Part shown: positions 1 to 10,540 of the stretch, in pieces
Layout: every line of letters begins with the position of its first letter
How positions within the stretch are numbered: the stretch's first letter is position 1
NCBI GenBank assembly: GCA_018343915.1
Contig: JABRWF010000001.1
Coordinates: 1,550,001-1,614,000 of the forward strand
Source: Agroathelia rolfsii
Lineage: Eukaryota; Basidiomycota; Agaricomycetes; Amylocorticiales; Amylocorticiaceae
Direction: 5' to 3'
Length of the DNA stretch: 64,000 nt
Notes under the pieces: model-generated
Told to the model about the DNA's origin: nothing
What the model saw: the letters and a program-made list of their open reading frames with translations, nothing else
The model's database searches: none
Translations under genes and position numbers: made by a program

Positions 1-3000
1 GCTGAAGATACACATATCGCGAGCTCTTGGATTGACGCGGCCAGATGCGATTAAGACTGACAAAATAAATCGATTTTTGGTCAATCTGTGAAAGCAGAAT
101 ACTAGAATCATCATGAACTTACTCTCGAGCAGTTGCATAACCTTTCTGTGCCGTCTCAAATCCATGCCTATTCTCTCCGTACTCAAGCAAATGCACGTCA
201 ATACTCTTAACCACAGCCATCACAGCGTCGATGTGGTCTTCTCCGCCGGACTTGCTCCGTAACGCAGTAGCAGCCTGGTGGAGAATCTCGCCGAATCGCT
301 GACGATGCGCTACCGCCCTCTTGTACCGAGGATCGGTCTTATCTGTGAGCGCAAAGCCTGCGCGTACATCAAGCGAGGAGACGAGGAGCTCTTCCAGCTC
401 TGTTTCGGGATAGTGGAAGGTATTGGCAACGTGCTTGGTGGGCTCCTTGATCAATGTCGCGAGACCACTCCACATGGCTCTACACAAAATGGTGAACCTG
501 ATATGATTTTTAGTTATTGTAGTGCAGCATAAAAGTCCGTAACACCGGCTTACCGACAGAAGTCATTCCTAGAAATGTTGTCCCAAGTGCCGGGGCTACG
601 TACAAGTGTCTCTATGCGATCTAAGTTTGGTTTGTGGATAGTATCAAGGATCTCAAGAGCCATCTCGATTTCCTCCTTGCTTGGAACTTATGTGATTTAT
701 GAGCAACTTTAAATCGATACCAAGACCATGTATACATACCGTGCCATTCCACTTCAATCTCCTTAGCTTCGTATTGGTGACCCCAGTAAAGGTTGTGATC
801 TCGATCGAACTCTGGAACGATAATAAGACAACACATAAAATATATCTGCAATAATAGGCTCACCGGGATCGTTCCATTCCTTTGAGTTCATGAACCGACT
901 ATTAAGGACATGCACGGAAGTGAGGACATGTAAAATCCTAGTAAGAAGCCTTCCAGTGAGCGTATAGCCACGTTCGCTCTTCGTCTTATCTACCAGGAGT
1001 GATAACAACCCCAAGATGTCATCTTTGTGTTTGACAAGCTGCGAAAGGTTGGATGGGTTATCACATAAGCGTAAAGCCATCAGAGATATCGACGTACGGT
1101 AGGAGCAGCACCATCACACCCGAGACATCCTCTCAGAATGACCAGATCTATTAATTAAGATAAATAAATTTAGAGCTGAAACGAGAAGTATATTTAATAA
1201 AGACTCACTCCAATGTAAGGTGGTATCACTGGGTACGGCTTCGCCAGCAGAAGTAGTTCGGATACTTGATGCACCATGCTTCAATTCTTCTTTGATCTGG
1301 GAGATACAGAAGGGCAAGAACTTTTCGGCTGTTTCTTGGGGTCGTACGCGAGCAAGGCAGGCGATGAGTTGTCCAAACGCCTTCACAGCGTTTGACTTCG
1401 CGTTCGTCGTTGCATAGTCATATACTAGACGGAGGACAAGATCAAATAGGGAATCAGATAGGTGCAAGCAGACTGTGTCAAGCTGTATAAGTTTATTCCA
1501 AGTTTTAGTGATAAACGAAATGGTTGATATATGCGGCAGGAAGCAGACATACCATGTTCTTGATAGACCTCAAGACCGTCTCTTCCTGCTTCCCACCCGT
1601 CTTATTGTTCTTTCCACCTTCTTCAGGTAAATTTTCATAAAGCGCCAACACACGACGGAACAATGAAGTGACCCAATCAGCAAACCCTGCCGTTGACTCA
1701 CGCGCCAGCATCCGCTCTTCACTCCTACTCAAGACCTGAAATCCAGCCTGGCTTTCCATGCCCTCAGGAAGCCTCTCCGTGCCATACTCCATATCCAGCT
1801 GCCCTTCGCCCTCCGGGGGTTCATCAGTAAACGCTACGCCACTCTGGCTCATCGACAGATCCCCAATCTTTATATGCTGCACTGTCGCGACGATGAACAT
1901 GGTGGCACATACAGTCTTAATGGGATCGTTGAGATCGATGCCGGGAACGCACGACTCCAGGAGGGGTACGACGTGCTTTTGGCCACCTAGCCATATACTC
2001 TCGGTCACGAGTGGGTACGCAACGCCGCTGAGCATACTTAAGACTGCTGTCGTACGATGGGTCTCATTAACGACTTCTAGGCCGCCATAAGCGCGCTCAA
2101 GAAGCTCTGGCATAATCAAAGAGGGCTGGAGGATCGCCATGGTGCGAAGTGATCCTTGTGCATACCCCATAGACAGTGGATCTTTGGAAAACATGGCTAG
2201 CAATGCCGGGGTCCTCAGGATTTTGACGAATTCGCGACGGATGGCGGGGGTCAGACGTTGTGTCTTGACACAGATTTAGTGATGATTTTCAAAAAGACGA
2301 AATCATCCGCACTTACGACTGGTGTTTTGCAAGAAGGTAGTTCTTCTTCCTTCCATCTACGTATAAAGTCTGAAGTGATTCGTTGAAGAAATGAAGTTAA
2401 CTAAATAGGGTATGTGGTATAAGTCCCCTTTCCTGTCTGCACATTAACAGACATCTTACAGCGATAGTCCATGGGCCGGAGTTTGAAGGATGGAAGAATG
2501 ATTCGGTACTAGTAATAAGCTTATCTAGTGAATCGAGGGCTCTTGATCCAGCCACAAAGCCATCTTGACTATTGTCCTTTCGCACGGGGCCATCGACGGA
2601 CATGGAATACACGAAAAGCTTTGCAACAGTGCCTGATGGATTCCATGAGTAAGCTTCCGTGAAAACAAAACATCTTCAACAAACTGTATCTGTTAATGGT
2701 CTTTTTGATGCGAAGGGACGTAGGGTCCGAAGACTCATCGGCTTGGCCTGCAGTAGAACTGGCTCCCTACGTCATTAACTTATGAGACTTGGTTTATCTC
2801 GAAATAAAAAAGCATCCAACTTACACTCGTCGAGCCAACAGGTATATCTAAAATGAAATAACATTAGCTTATTCCTATCTATAGGCATGTATTCTTCCAG
2901 GCACGTACTCATGGCACCTAGTGCCTTGCCGATCAAAAGTGTCCACTCATCCTTGGACCAGATCCCAACATCCTTCCACTTGGCATTTCCATCCTCACCA

Positions 3001-4046
3001 GCGTCACCAGCCAAACCACCTACATGCTCCTCGGCCAAGTCTCCGCATAGCTCTAATAGTCTTTCGTCGATTACGGACGAGTTGAACGCCTCCCATAGTT
3101 TGAAGAAGACAGGGAGATACATGTGAGTATGTGTCGGCGGGAGGAAGGATGTCATGACGGGGACCATCGTAAGAATTGACTGAGTAGTATCGTCAGTGAA
3201 GTGACATTTAAATACATATGCGGATATATGCGCGTACATCTTGAGTTAAGAGAGGCAGAAAAGCATCTAACATCGCTGGAATCTCCGATACAGCGTAGTA
3301 GCGCTTGCACTGCTCTGCGAGGAAGAGGAGCATGTTGACCATGTTACGTCTATTGAATGCAAAATGATCAGCTTGTCAAGCGTGGGAGAAACATATCTAC
3401 GAACAAAGGTTCTTGTATCGTCTTTTTTGGCCAAAGCTCCTTCTGCAGTGCACGCCAAAGTGGCCTCCATGGAAGCTGAAGATCTGCAGCCTCCAATTTG
3501 CGGCGTTGACCTGACTTGTTAGCCAGGAGCTGAGCTACAATATCGGTCCAGACACGCATAAGGCGTGGATCTATGCCTGGAAGAAGGCACAGCTCATAAT
3601 ACAGCTTGACCAGTTTGGCACGAGTTGGCTTGGGCATAGGATAACGCATGAGAAGCCAGCTGTGCAACCGCAGCAATCAGTACTATACTGCCTCAGAGTA
3701 CATACGCATACACCACATACCATTGCAACATGCCATCCCAGTGACTGAGAAAGTTCTTGGACTCAATGGAGATGTATATCTTGCCAACGATGTACTCGAG
3801 CTTGGCTTGCATCTCCTCAACTGACTCGCATTCGTAAGGCACTGATTTGAGATATGTAGCAAGAGACATGAGCTGCCTGTCATGGTCGGATAATTCGTTT
3901 GTCTGCACGTCTACATCCTCGGGCGAGTCGACGACGGAGATATCGTCTTCAGACGACATGGTGATGGAGATCTGAGGATGGGTACTAGTGCTACCGCTGC
4001 CAGTGCCAGTGGTGCTAATATAGAAAGAACTGAAGAGATCGGACAT
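1..4046 (-). CDS. Blm10/PA200-type proteasome activator, paralogue 1 (C-terminal part beyond the left edge)
   Basis: Large HEAT-repeat proteasome activator of the Blm10/PSME4 family, which caps the 20S proteasome in nucleus and cytoplasm. My exons are complement 4046-3721, 3659-3405, 3349-3238, 3179-2909, 2847-2825, 2766-2685, 2632-2460, 2400-2317, 2263-1553, 1482-1209, 1147-1098, 1038-864, 811-740, 686-554, 497-123 and 56-1. They stay in one frame for 1,057 codons with no stop, so the gene looks intact as far as it is visible. Family blocks include LMRYPMPKPTRAK, DLQLPWRPLW, TSFLPPTH, FFHPSNSGPWT, CKTPVTQRLTP and the repeat block around LVYDYATTNAKSNAV. The start at 4046 is the only ATG opening this frame; a Met at about 3960 is an alternative. 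The gene is clearly diverged from the second copy at 39,686-48,595 but shares intron positions and phases with it. The C-terminal docking motif lies outside the window. Confidence 0.88.
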
Positions 4047-4356
4047 AGCTGAGGGGATAATTTATTTGAATAAGCAGACATGATATCGAACCTTGTTTTA
4101 TACTGAAATTCAAGAGGCTTACGAGTCCTCCAGAGAGCCTGGCTGACGCGTTCGTTGTGTTATAGAGCAATGGAACGCGTACTGGGAATGAGACGCGTAA
4201 TAGCGCCGGTCACAATCGTCACAAATTCATTCATCGTCTGCGAATCTAATTTGCATCCAACAATACATTACCGGGAATTCATAGTTATCAATGAAGTTTT
4301 ATATTATCAAAGTCATGTAATTAGGTCAAAGACATAAATATATGCACTGCGACAAT
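4047..4356. other. Intergenic, upstream of Blm10 paralogue 1
   Basis: About 310 bp between the end of the Aim18-like gene and the start of Blm10 paralogue 1, both on the minus strand. It must hold the 3' end of the former and the promoter of the latter. I see no specific motif in it. Confidence 0.5.
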
Positions 4357-5463
4357 CTAATGAGACAATAGAGGCGCCTCCAACCTTTCACTGACAGATT
4401 TCTTCAGCTGAGAGTAAATGTTAGTTAAGTGTGGAGCTTTATTTGCAGATATACTAGTTATGACTTACTGCCGTACTGATTCCTGCGCCGTCGAAATAAG
4501 CAAGCAAGAATTGCTCTACGAGCCAAGTACTCTCCGCATAGCCCATGTCACGAATAATCAAGGACCGTGGTCGATCAGGAGAGGGGCCCGTCAAAAGGAT
4601 ATCCATAGGATCCCCCTTGTCGCGAGGCGTATTTGGGAACATGGATTTAAACTCACGCAAAGGCGACTGTAGAGCAAATTCGGCATCTCGCGACAGTGTA
4701 CCTTGGGCCTTGGCAATATTTATACGAGCAGTCAAGGCACGCACGAAGCCATCACGGAGATGGGTATGGGAAGTGTTACGAACAGGGACTACAGGTACGT
4801 TAGTTGTTTGAGTCTGAAGGATTGCGATTGTCTAATCACGCACCAATACGAACCACACAAGCGGTATTACGGACGAGATATTCTATCTTTTCATCTGTGG
4901 TTGCATTCTCGGGTATCTACCAAAGCCATAAACAACCGACCAGAGATTCATTTAGAACTCATATAAAACACTCAAGCCTGCTTACCTTAAGATTTGGATT
5001 GGATAGGTCGGCGTAGAATCCAATAGAGTAAACCTTAACCTTTAGGAACGATACTGTGCGGACACCAACGCCAACAAGGGTGAATTGAGGAAGTGGGAAC
5101 TTGGATGGAATACGAAGCGTCTTAGGGAACTCGATGGACGTCGCGGGGTCGACTGCAATATACTGTCAGAGCATGAGGGATGTGAAAACTGCCATGACAG
5201 AATGACGAACCTATTGTATCAACGACAGGAGAAACATCAGCATCCAGATAGGTCTTTGCACTCAAAGACATTCCCAAAACGGTGCAGGTGGCGATAGCAA
5301 ACGCCCAACGGCGTGAAATACCAGAACCAGACTGGGTTGCATTTGGATATGACAATGTAGACAGTGAACGAGCCTTAAGAGCTTGGCCAGTATACTTCGA
5401 GGCAGTATTTAGCCCAGTAAACCTTAGGGTTCTTGGGGCTATCCGTGAAGCAGTTGATAGCAT
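4357..5463 (-). CDS. AIM18: Mitochondrial chalcone-isomerase-fold protein, Aim18/Aim46 type
   Basis: Five exons (complement 5463-5211, 5152-4986, 4916-4844, 4788-4469, 4407-4357) give a 287-residue protein. Residues 1-40 are rich in Arg, Ser and Thr with no acidic residues, as in a mitochondrial presequence. A hydrophobic segment follows (WAFAIATCTVLGMSLSA), and the rest is the chalcone isomerase-like domain. Hallmarks are FPLPQFTLVGVGVRTVSFLKVKVYSIGFYADL, then VRNTSHTHLRDGFVRALTARI and RDMGYAESTWLVEQFLLAYFDG. Yeast Aim18 and Aim46 are inner-membrane proteins of this fold that do not act as plant flavonoid enzymes; the exact role is not settled, so I infer mitochondrial location but no reaction. 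It is head-to-head with TIM21, with 123 bp between start codons. Confidence 0.82.
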
Positions 5464-5586
5464 TTTTGTTGAAGTATGGCTGTCTTGACCAACGAGTTAC
5501 ACACAAGCCTCCAAGTCGTAATTTGTAGCGCGTCGCGGTCGAATTCCGACAAGCGTGCTGCTCGTTCTCTAACGCGGACCAGAATC
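5464..5586. promoter_or_regulatory. Short divergent promoter between the Aim18-like gene and TIM21
   Basis: Only 123 bp separate the two start codons, so both promoters and both 5' leaders must lie here or overlap the neighbouring coding sequence. No TATA box is obvious. The interval is moderately GC-rich in its TIM21-proximal half (GCGCGTCGCGGTCG). Both products are predicted to be mitochondrial, which fits shared regulation, but that is inference. Confidence 0.6.
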
Positions 5587-7000
5587 ATGACGTCGACAAT
5601 GCACATGTATTCAACTTTTGCACGTCTGCGTCCCAGCACTTGCAGCTCACACCTGTTCAAGCCGAAATATAATCCCAGGACACTGGGGGTGGCTAGGAGA
5701 GCACTTGCTACCAATACCCAAAATCGCGTCGATCCCTCTTCGTCTTCTGCATATGCGTCCTCTCTGCTCGACACAGCACAAAAACGTGCAAGGGCACCTC
5801 CTCCTGATGATACTGTAGGCCCCTTCAACTTGGGTTACATACGTCGCGATGGTCCCGCTCCCAAGAAATGGTCCGAGCTCAGCACGTCAGGCAAAGGCAA
5901 GTAATAATGACGCATAGGCTGTTGGTCTTGTGTCTATCCAGAACATAGCAACTTACCTCATGAGGAATATTCAGTTGTCCGTACGACTGCACGCACGACA
6001 AACTTGAGCGTTGTTCTCCTGGGCGCTGGACTGTTCGCGGTCCTGACATATGCGCTAACTAGCGAACTCTTCTCGCGCAATTCACCAACGGTCCTGTACG
6101 GTGAAGCCTGCGAAAAAATTAAAAACTCCCCAAGGGTGCTCCTCCTTCCAGCATATATCCAATCTCCTTTCATATCTAACGGAGAATTTTTCTACAGTTG
6201 ACGAAATATCTCAAGGCTCCACTACGTTTTCATAATACTCCACCGTCCGTTGTACGACCACGACACCGAGGGGGGAATGTATCCTCCCAGATCTACGTAG
6301 ACTCTGCGGGCCGCGAACATATGTTCCTCAGCTTCTATGTCTCTTCTTCACCATCCTCGATTGCCCTCTCTGAATCAGACTCTTACCTCGACTTTGCATC
6401 CGCCTGGGTCCATTCTCGATGGGAGACAATCCAAGGAATGAACTTTGATGAAGCAGTAGAATGGGCAAAAGAACGCGGCGAGCAAGCTTGGGAATCTTCG
6501 CGAAGGTCGTTAAGATATCTCGTTGGGCAACCGATTTCAGCGACTCAGGCGTTGCCGGAGAAGAAATCGAATCAACATGATGTAGAACACGAGCAGGATC
6601 AAGGCGTCTGGGGTAAATTAACAGGCCTGTTTGGTGGTATCAAAGGCCTCCGTGGGAGTACCAATGGAGATGGTGTAGAAGAAACTGTCAAGGCCGCTGA
6701 TGGCAAGATTTTCCAAGAGGGCGAGGTCTATGCAGAACTTGTCAAGGTATACTCGATGCTGATTTCATCGTATTTTGAAAGTTGCCTTAAGTATCCTTCT
6801 GACTTAGAACGATGAGGGATACTTTACCTTCAGATATTTGCTCGTGGAGCTTCGCTCTGGTAAGTCTTGAATTCACAGCATGTTGGGTTAATAGAATCAT
6901 ATATAATATCATAGATCCTGGGTCTCGCACACCTCTGAGGGTATGGATCGAACGAGCTCCCGGTGTCAGAGAGAACGAACCTACCATGCGCTTCCACTAA
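5587..7000 (+). CDS. TIM21: TIM21, subunit of the mitochondrial presequence translocase TIM23
   Basis: Exons 5587-5896, 5975-6135, 6198-6746, 6808-6859 and 6915-7000 give 385 residues. A Ser/Arg-rich N-terminus looks like a presequence. One membrane span follows at the start of exon 2 (SVVLLGAGLFAVLTYALTSELF), then the intermembrane-space Tim21 domain with SPTVLYGEACEKIK, LTKYLKAPLRFHN and RHRGGNVSSQIYVDSAGREHMFL, ending in WIERAPGVRENEPTMRFH. Tim21 couples the TIM23 translocase to the TOM complex and to respiratory complexes. I chose the ATG at 5587 over the in-frame ATG at 5476, because the latter is 13 bp from the opposing gene and gives a poorer presequence. The first intron has a GC donor (GCAAGT), which is needed to hold the frame. 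A loop of more than 100 residues within the domain makes it longer than yeast Tim21. Confidence 0.9.
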
Positions 7001-8121
7001 ACCTTAGGTTTTTCGATTTTGTCCAGAACTATCAACACTATATTATCCGCGCACTCTCACATTTGGGGTCATTATCACATCGTGCCACTTCTCGCAGATC
7101 TATCGCTTGAAAACGAAGTTCCGGCGTCCATCTCATGCACCACTCATTTTTTTGTTTACGCAATGTGCCACTCGTACATTATAATAGCTGCCATCAAAAG
7201 TATCATCGTTCACCCATCTTCTAAATCGAGTAGAGAAATTTGTCAAAAGAAGATCAACCCAACTCTTACTGGTAGCCTGCTGCTCTTGCTAGTATCACGT
7301 ATAATGGCTGGGGATTGGCGGAGCAGGCATTATGATGTTGGTACAGACCGTAATATGCTGCTTATATCAGCAATATGTAGGCCTTCAAGTTGGACCGTAC
7401 TTAGATAGGGTCAAGGCATTAAATCGACTTGAGGGATCCGGACAGGGCCTGGAGTTTTGTAGTCTAAATCTTCAGAGTCTTGATGAATTCCGTGGGCATG
7501 CAACTAATAGTCACGCGCGGTTTCTTGCCACTAGGTCATAAGCTACATACATGGCTGGTACGTACGTCCTGGTCTGGAGTCCAGTTTGTCTTGTAGTATT
7601 TCCAGGGCTTAAAATCCTTGCTTTTGCTTTAACTTGAAAATACGATTGATGTGTCTTGATGAGATGTCCGCAAGGTAATTTGAATGGCACATGACAATTA
7701 GACTTATTATTTGATTTCTTTTGAGTTCCGATCTTACAATAAAATCTGTTGTTAGTTTTGAACCGGACAGTCTAATCATTGAATGAATGCGACAAGATAC
7801 GCATTTACTTCCCTCCACGCGTCTAGACTTGTCTTTGTTCGTGTTTGCTGACGCGTTGATAATAACTGATTTTCTTTGGGACTTTTACTCAAACGATCGA
7901 GGTTGCATGTAGTTATTCAAAAAACGTTCAAATATCATGTGCTTTCAAACGGCTATAATTTGGCTGTACTACATATGTTCAACCATTTGTGTTTCTTAGA
8001 GATCAACTTAGACTTCGCTAAGAATGAAGACTTTTTTGTACAAGCTTAAAACTAATACAACATACAACACCTTTATGTAACTACCTAGGCTTCGAGGGAA
8101 AGAACCAGATAACTACATCCT
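7001..8121. other. Intergenic
   Basis: About 1.1 kb between TIM21 and the convergent lipase gene. Only short unrelated open frames are present on either strand and none shows family motifs or splice structure. It should contain two 3' ends. Nothing else recognised. Confidence 0.5.
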
Positions 8122-9393
8122 TCAAACGGACTCATTGCCCTCATCCGTAATTTCATCAAAAGTGATACCTTCCTTCTTGGCTCGTTTATGGGCCTGCCAA
8201 ACCTCTCCAATGACGGGGAAGAACATGAAAGCGTTTTCACCAAGTTCGGCAACGACATCCGGGTTCAGTATCGTCGACATAAAGCCAAAGCGGGCAAAGT
8301 CTGGCCAATTGGGAAGAATGTGGTTGGTATAAGCTTTAACATGCTGCTGCGTGGACGCTTGCAGGTACTCTTTGAGCGAATTGGGGACGTCAGGTTTCGG
8401 CCCCACGAAAGAAGAGATGGGGATGGGCCTGTAGATTGTCTTGGAGCTCGCTGCAAGTGATTTCATCAACCAGACTATGGCACGGGTCTCGAGGCGGGGT
8501 CCGAAGGGTAGAGTGCCATAAATAGTAACTAGATTACCAAGGTTCTGCTTGGGTTGGAGGTCTGGGTCTATGCACCATGCCTGGGGCACGATGTCCAACA
8601 GGTTGACAATGTTTAGGTTCCACACGGCGTACGTGCCGGCCTGACCAGAGGCCGGGAATTGCTGCTTGTAAAGATTGACGAAGCCCTCGTTTCCTGGAGT
8701 CGCACCGGCGGTAGGGTACACTCGCGCGTTGCTCCTGAAATAACTAGCCTCCTTGAGTGTGACTGCCAGTGTAGGCGAGAGTGCAGCACCGAGACTATGT
8801 CCCGTCACAACAATTCGTGAATCAGTCTCTAGCCCCGAGACGAACTGGTAGAGCGGCTTTCCTGAACCAGGGGCTGTGCTCGGAGGGGCTGTATTCAAAA
8901 GGGTGTACACGGCTTGGCTAGTACCTTTAGCTACTAAGACCTGATCTGTTCCGGATGGTATGCATGTAGTGGGTTGAACGGTGATTCCACCGGCACCATG
9001 AACCCAAGCTTTCAGATCGATCACGGAACCAACGTTAAGGTCTTCAACAAGCCAATCGTAGTCTAGCCAGGAGCCGGCGGTGCCAGCAACGGCGATGACG
9101 TAGGCACAGTGCGTTGTTCCATCCTCAAAACGGAGTGCGGGATTCTTTGCGATGTACCAGACATTGTCAGGCGGGCCTTTCGGTTTAGCGTCTGGACGTT
9201 GCCAGACGACAGGACCCCAAACAACCTCCCATTTAGGGGCCGGGATAGCCTGGTTGAGTCTAGTGTTGATCGTTTGTGGGATGAGTTCCTCGGCCCGTTT
9301 TTGAAGCTCAGGTGTGGTACCTCGGTACTCTGCGATAACATTCGAGATCAGAGAGAGGCCAAACACAGTCTGGAATACGTCAAGTTGAGACAT
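8122..9393 (-). CDS. Class 3 lipase-like alpha/beta hydrolase
   Basis: Uninterrupted 423-residue reading frame. The nucleophile elbow reads VTGHSLGAALSP, with Ser200 as the catalytic serine. The likely acid is Asp267 in NLLDIVPQAW and the likely histidine is His351 in TQQHVKAYTNH. The upstream strand with AYVIAVAGTAGSWLDYDW fits the oxyanion region of class 3 (Rhizomucor-type) lipases. No signal peptide is visible at the N-terminus, so it is either intracellular or has an upstream exon I cannot see. Lack of introns is unusual beside its intron-rich neighbours and could reflect retroposition or recent acquisition. Substrate is not predictable from the sequence. Confidence 0.85.
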   Translation of the reverse strand: MSQLDVFQTVFGLSLISNVIAEYRGTTPELQKRAEELIPQTINTRLNQAIPAPKWEVVWGPVVWQRPDAKPKGPPDNVWYIAKNPALRFEDGTTHCAYVIAVAGTAGSWLDYDWLVEDLNVGSVIDLKAWVHGAGGITVQPTTCIPSGTDQVLVAKGTSQAVYTLLNTAPPSTAPGSGKPLYQFVSGLETDSRIVVTGHSLGAALSPTLAVTLKEASYFRSNARVYPTAGATPGNEGFVNLYKQQFPASGQAGTYAVWNLNIVNLLDIVPQAWCIDPDLQPKQNLGNLVTIYGTLPFGPRLETRAIVWLMKSLAASSKTIYRPIPISSFVGPKPDVPNSLKEYLQASTQQHVKAYTNHILPNWPDFARFGFMSTILNPDVVAELGENAFMFFPVIGEVWQAHKRAKKEGITFDEITDEGNESV

Positions 9394-9798
9394 CAGAGCT
9401 GTGTGAAACGCCTCAATGAATATTTGGGCATGGAATATTCTGTCGGAAAACTTGAATACTTACAACTCGGATGCGGCAGGGGATTGTTTCTGTTATGAAT
9501 TCGGGAGGTAGTTCAGTGGATAATATGAGTTGCTTCGAGGCTTTATAGGCAAATAAACCATTTGCAGACTTCTAAAACAAGAACTTTGGGCGGCATACCA
9601 AAGTTGAGCGTCAGGTACCGAGCTACGAGACACAATGCCGTATTGTTCTCAGCACAGCTCCACAAGCAGGTGATCAATGTAGACTGACTAGAAAGACATG
9701 ATGATCAAGCACATATTAATGATTTCGTTGCCCAATCACCACAGCCTAGCGGCCCATGTTGAAATCCGGTGAGGCATAAGACAAGTCTTGTTGGGCAA
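9394..9798. other. Lipase upstream region
   Basis: About 400 bp upstream of the lipase start, leading into the decayed gene. No promoter motif or further exon was recognised. Confidence 0.4.
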
Positions 9799-10540
9799 TC
9801 AGACAAATTCCTTGGGATCAGCAATTAAACCAAGCCGACATGATTCGTGCTTGATGTATTCTTCATGGTTTTCAAGACGTGGGAGAGGGAGCACCGGATT
9901 CTTTAGCTCATTAAAGAGGCTCGGGCGGCCCGGCGCGAATTTTAGGTCTATGGGATACCCAGGCCACAGCGCCAGCAGTGCCTTCGAAAGTAAAACCAGC
10001 ATGATATGATCACACGTGGAACAGTCCAAGGCATTGGTTCAGTTGAAAAGATTTGGGAACAATTTGGGTAAGCAAGTAGTAACTGAAGAGACTAATGCAG
10101 CCAGGAATCGTCTTCATTCAAGTTGATACTGTGACAATCATAACTGGAATACTTTATCGGCCATACCAAATGCTCCCGGTGGATTAGCCCCATAATACTC
10201 CCAGATGACAAGGTTCCGGACGAGTTCCCTATTTGATCTGGCTATGGGATGTGTATCTGCTGTGCCTTCTCCTGCAACTCAGGCGTGATATCTATTCAGT
10301 TCCCAATACCATTCAAGGCAAGTAGAGCCCGAAAACAAGTCAATAGCCTTGCCTATCGTATGCTCTTGTGAGATCTTTATGCGTCATGGTAGGGTGGTCT
10401 GTCTGGTGCTGAATATACAGATCGAGTGATAATCGGCTGCTAAATTTGCCGGTGGGATCAAAGATGTTGTAATAAACAAAGTAGGATATCCAAAAAGAAG
10501 CTTGTGAGCGCTGCATGAGCGGCATATCCGTGGATGACAT
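9799..10540 (-). pseudogene. Decayed protein-coding gene, family not recognised
   Basis: Minus-strand pieces read like real protein but cannot be joined in one frame. Around 10,540-10,340 is a frame with QASFWISYFVYYNIFDPTGKF. Around 10,250-10,130 is another with HPIARSNRELVRNLVIWEYYGANPPGAFGMADKVF. Around 10,029-9,799 is a third with LLSKALLALWPGYPIDLKFAPGRPSLFNELKNPVLPLPRLENHEEY. Stops and frame changes separate them, and I found no set of GT-AG introns that restores one frame. A short stretch before the second piece (ITPELQEKA) resembles TPELQKRA near the N-terminus of the lipase next door. I do not recognise the family and infer a pseudogene. Confidence 0.4.

Noticed and set aside
5476..5586. 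Upstream in-frame ATG for TIM21
   Set aside because: It lies 13 bp from the opposing start codon and gives an unusual N-terminus, whereas the ATG at 5,587 gives a presequence-like start.
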